From the NCBI RefSeq assembly GCF_030296595.1, contig NZ_AP027731.1:1178001-1242000 (forward strand): DNA of 64,000 nucleotides. The letters run 5' to 3'. Positions 62,931 through 64,000 of the stretch are shown piece by piece (within the stretch, counting starts at the first letter, position 1; every line of letters begins with the position of its first letter). Source of the stretch: Naasia aerilata (GTDB lineage: Bacteria; Actinomycetota; Actinomycetes; Actinomycetales; Microbacteriaceae). A model generated the notes under the pieces. That model had not been told where the DNA came from. It was given only the letters and a program-made list of their open reading frames with translations, and did not search any database. The translations under genes were made by a program, and so were the position numbers.

Positions 62931-63632
62931 GTGCCCGACACAAGCGATGCGCCCTCTCCCTGGGAGCGGCCCCCTCGCCGGGGGCGGGGTCCGCGGCCGG
63001 GCCTGACGCGCGAGGACCTCGCCGCGGCGGCCATCCGGGTGGCGGATGCCGAAGGTCTCGCCGCCGTCACGATGCGGGCTCTCGCTGAGGCGACGGGCAC
63101 GGTCGCGGGCGCCCTGTACCGATACGTCGGGTCACGGGACGAGCTGCTCGCCCTCATGGCGGATGCGGCGCTCGCGGATGCGCTGACCGTGCCGAGGAGC
63201 GGCGTCTGGCTCGCCGACATGGTCGCGCTCGCTCGGAGCGCGCTCGACCTCTACCGCCGGCACCCCTGGCTTCCTGAGCTGAGCGGCAGGTCCGCCGTGT
63301 TCGGGCCCCGGACCCTCGAGCACTTCGAGACGGGCCTGGCGATCCTCGCCGCCGTGCCCGCGAGCACCGCTGCCAAGTTCGAGGCGCTCGCCATGGTCAC
63401 CGGGCTCGCGAGCCTCTTCGCCCGCGGTGCAGATGCGGGGAGCGCCGATCCGCGGCGGCTGTTCTCCCTCGCCACGGCCGAAGCGCACCCCTTCCTTCTT
63501 CGGGAGCTCGCGCGACCGGTGGAGCGGCCAGAGCCGGCGGACCTGTTCGAGCGCACGGTCCGCGCCGTCCTTCCCGGACTCCTCGACGACGGGGTCGTCG
63601 GGATGCCGCACGCCGATTCCGAACCCGAGTAG
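62931..63632 (+). CDS. TetR-family regulator
   Basis: 233 aa. HTH: LTREDLAAAAIRVADAEGLA, VTMRALAEATGTVAGALYRYVGSRDELL. The C-terminal ligand domain is the TetR_C type of larger regulators (RHPWLPELSGRSAVFGPRTL). It likely represses itself and the divergent hydrolase. GTG 62931 is supported by the TAGGAT box. The 199 nt after it, up to the next gene, hold no feature I can support. Confidence 0.88.
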   Translation: MPDTSDAPSPWERPPRRGRGPRPGLTREDLAAAAIRVADAEGLAAVTMRALAEATGTVAGALYRYVGSRDELLALMADAALADALTVPRSGVWLADMVALARSALDLYRRHPWLPELSGRSAVFGPRTLEHFETGLAILAAVPASTAAKFEALAMVTGLASLFARGADAGSADPRRLFSLATAEAHPFLLRELARPVERPEPADLFERTVRAVLPGLLDDGVVGMPHADSEPE

Positions 63633-63831
63633 CGGCAGCGACGGGCATCCCGGGAGCGGCGGAAGCGGTCACCCCCACTTCGAGGAGCAACGCGCCGCTA
63701 CGCGGTAACTCAGACTCCGTCGCTTAGCCTCGTTCCCAGGCCGATTCAAGCGGGCTGGGGCAGTATTCTCTGCGTCCTCCGCCGTCGCGACGCTCGCGCT
63801 CAGGCTCACCAGACGTCACGGGAAGGGATTC

Positions 63832-64000
63832 ATGAGCGGTTCACGCCGAACCTCCCCTTCCCCCGCGGTGCGCCCGATCGCCCGGCACGGCAGGCAGCGG
63901 ACCCCGAACGCCGCCCTCTCGATCCTCAAGTTCCTCGGCATCGCGCTGTCGGTGGTGCTGGTCAGCACGATGACCGTCACGAGCATCGCCGCGTGGGACC
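63832..64000 (+). CDS. LCP (LytR-CpsA-Psr) family protein, N terminus
   Basis: 56 codons before the window ends. Basic N terminus (SRRTSPSPAVRPIARHGRQR) then one membrane helix (LKFLGIALSVVLVSTMTVTS) and IAAWD, the usual start of actinobacterial LCP ligases that attach glycopolymers to peptidoglycan. The catalytic domain is outside the window. GGAAGGG lies about 5 nt before the ATG. Confidence 0.6.
   Translation, partial: MSGSRRTSPSPAVRPIARHGRQRTPNAALSILKFLGIALSVVLVSTMTVTSIAAWD

Noticed and set aside
1-64000. CRISPR arrays, insertion sequences and rRNA genes
   Set aside because: I saw no regularly spaced repeats, no transposase motifs and no rRNA sequence in the window.

Overview
The window is a 64 kb chromosomal segment of a high-GC Gram-positive bacterium, most likely an actinobacterium of the Microbacteriaceae type. 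The evidence is the very high GC, frequent GTG starts, a NucS mismatch endonuclease, a coproporphyrin-dependent haem pathway (HemQ/ChdC, CpfC, CgoX/HemY), a C5 start of haem synthesis (HemA, HemL), and many genes with a TANNNT box only 5-8 nt before the start codon, which implies leaderless mRNAs. Genus and species cannot be fixed from the sequence alone.

Layout. 1-9.4 kb: end of a PspC/LiaF-like gene, a small membrane protein, transporters (CynX-type and sugar-type MFS, YdcZ-type DMT), a HAD phosphatase, NucS, an M13 peptidase and a penicillin-interacting-type serine hydrolase. 9.4-20.2 kb: the complete haem locus, hemA facing away from a tightly overlapped hemE-cgoX-(YtxH-like, holin-like, DUF3618)-hemQ-cpfC-hemC-hemD-hemB-hemL operon. 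20.2-24.9 kb: BenE transporter, acrylyl-CoA-reductase-like enzyme, AlkA-type glycosylase and a berberine-bridge-type oxidase. 25-31.5 kb: an amino-acid catabolic block (PutA, Lrp and GntR regulators, a guanidine-modifying enzyme and ornithine aminotransferase) that can carry arginine/ornithine and proline to glutamate. 31.5-34.8 kb: Gfo/Idh oxidoreductase, lactate dehydrogenase LldD and a divergent LldR-like regulator with a palindromic operator. 35-39.5 kb: circularly permuted ATP-grasp, alpha-E and transglutaminase genes plus a trypsin-like PDZ protease. 39.6-41.4 kb: a compositionally distinct DprA-like/phosphoribosyltransferase pair under a perfect SOS box. 41.6-43.8 kb: hydrolase, lipoate ligase and GNAT. 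43.8-49.8 kb: a LacI-regulated beta-glucoside ABC uptake operon. 49.9-57.4 kb: cell-wall lipoproteins, pgm, pheA, a diacylglycerol-kinase-like gene, serS and a HAD phosphatase. 57.5-61.5 kb: a tRNA-Ser-associated island. 62-64 kb: hydrolase/TetR pair and the start of an LCP-family gene.

The most interesting element is the tRNA-Ser island. It carries a ubiquitin-like protein, an E1/ThiF-like enzyme and a DUF6527 (BubE-like) protein in one overlapping operon, divergent from an XRE-ImmA regulator pair across a shared palindrome. The island is bounded by a degenerate copy of the tRNA 3' end and holds an apparent tyrosine-integrase remnant and a stranded fragment of a protein mannosyltransferase. 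No E2-like gene is visible. A second candidate conflict module is the SOS-boxed DprA-like/PRTase pair.

A technical caution applies throughout. About 30 frame breaks affect 23 genes, nearly all repaired by adding one base to a short G or C run, most often G5 to G6. They hit essential genes (hemE, hemC, hemD, hemL, nucS) and 28 of 30 lie before 43.3 kb, so they look like homopolymer under-calls rather than real pseudogenes. Coordinates below give the whole repaired gene, and each evidence field says where the break is.
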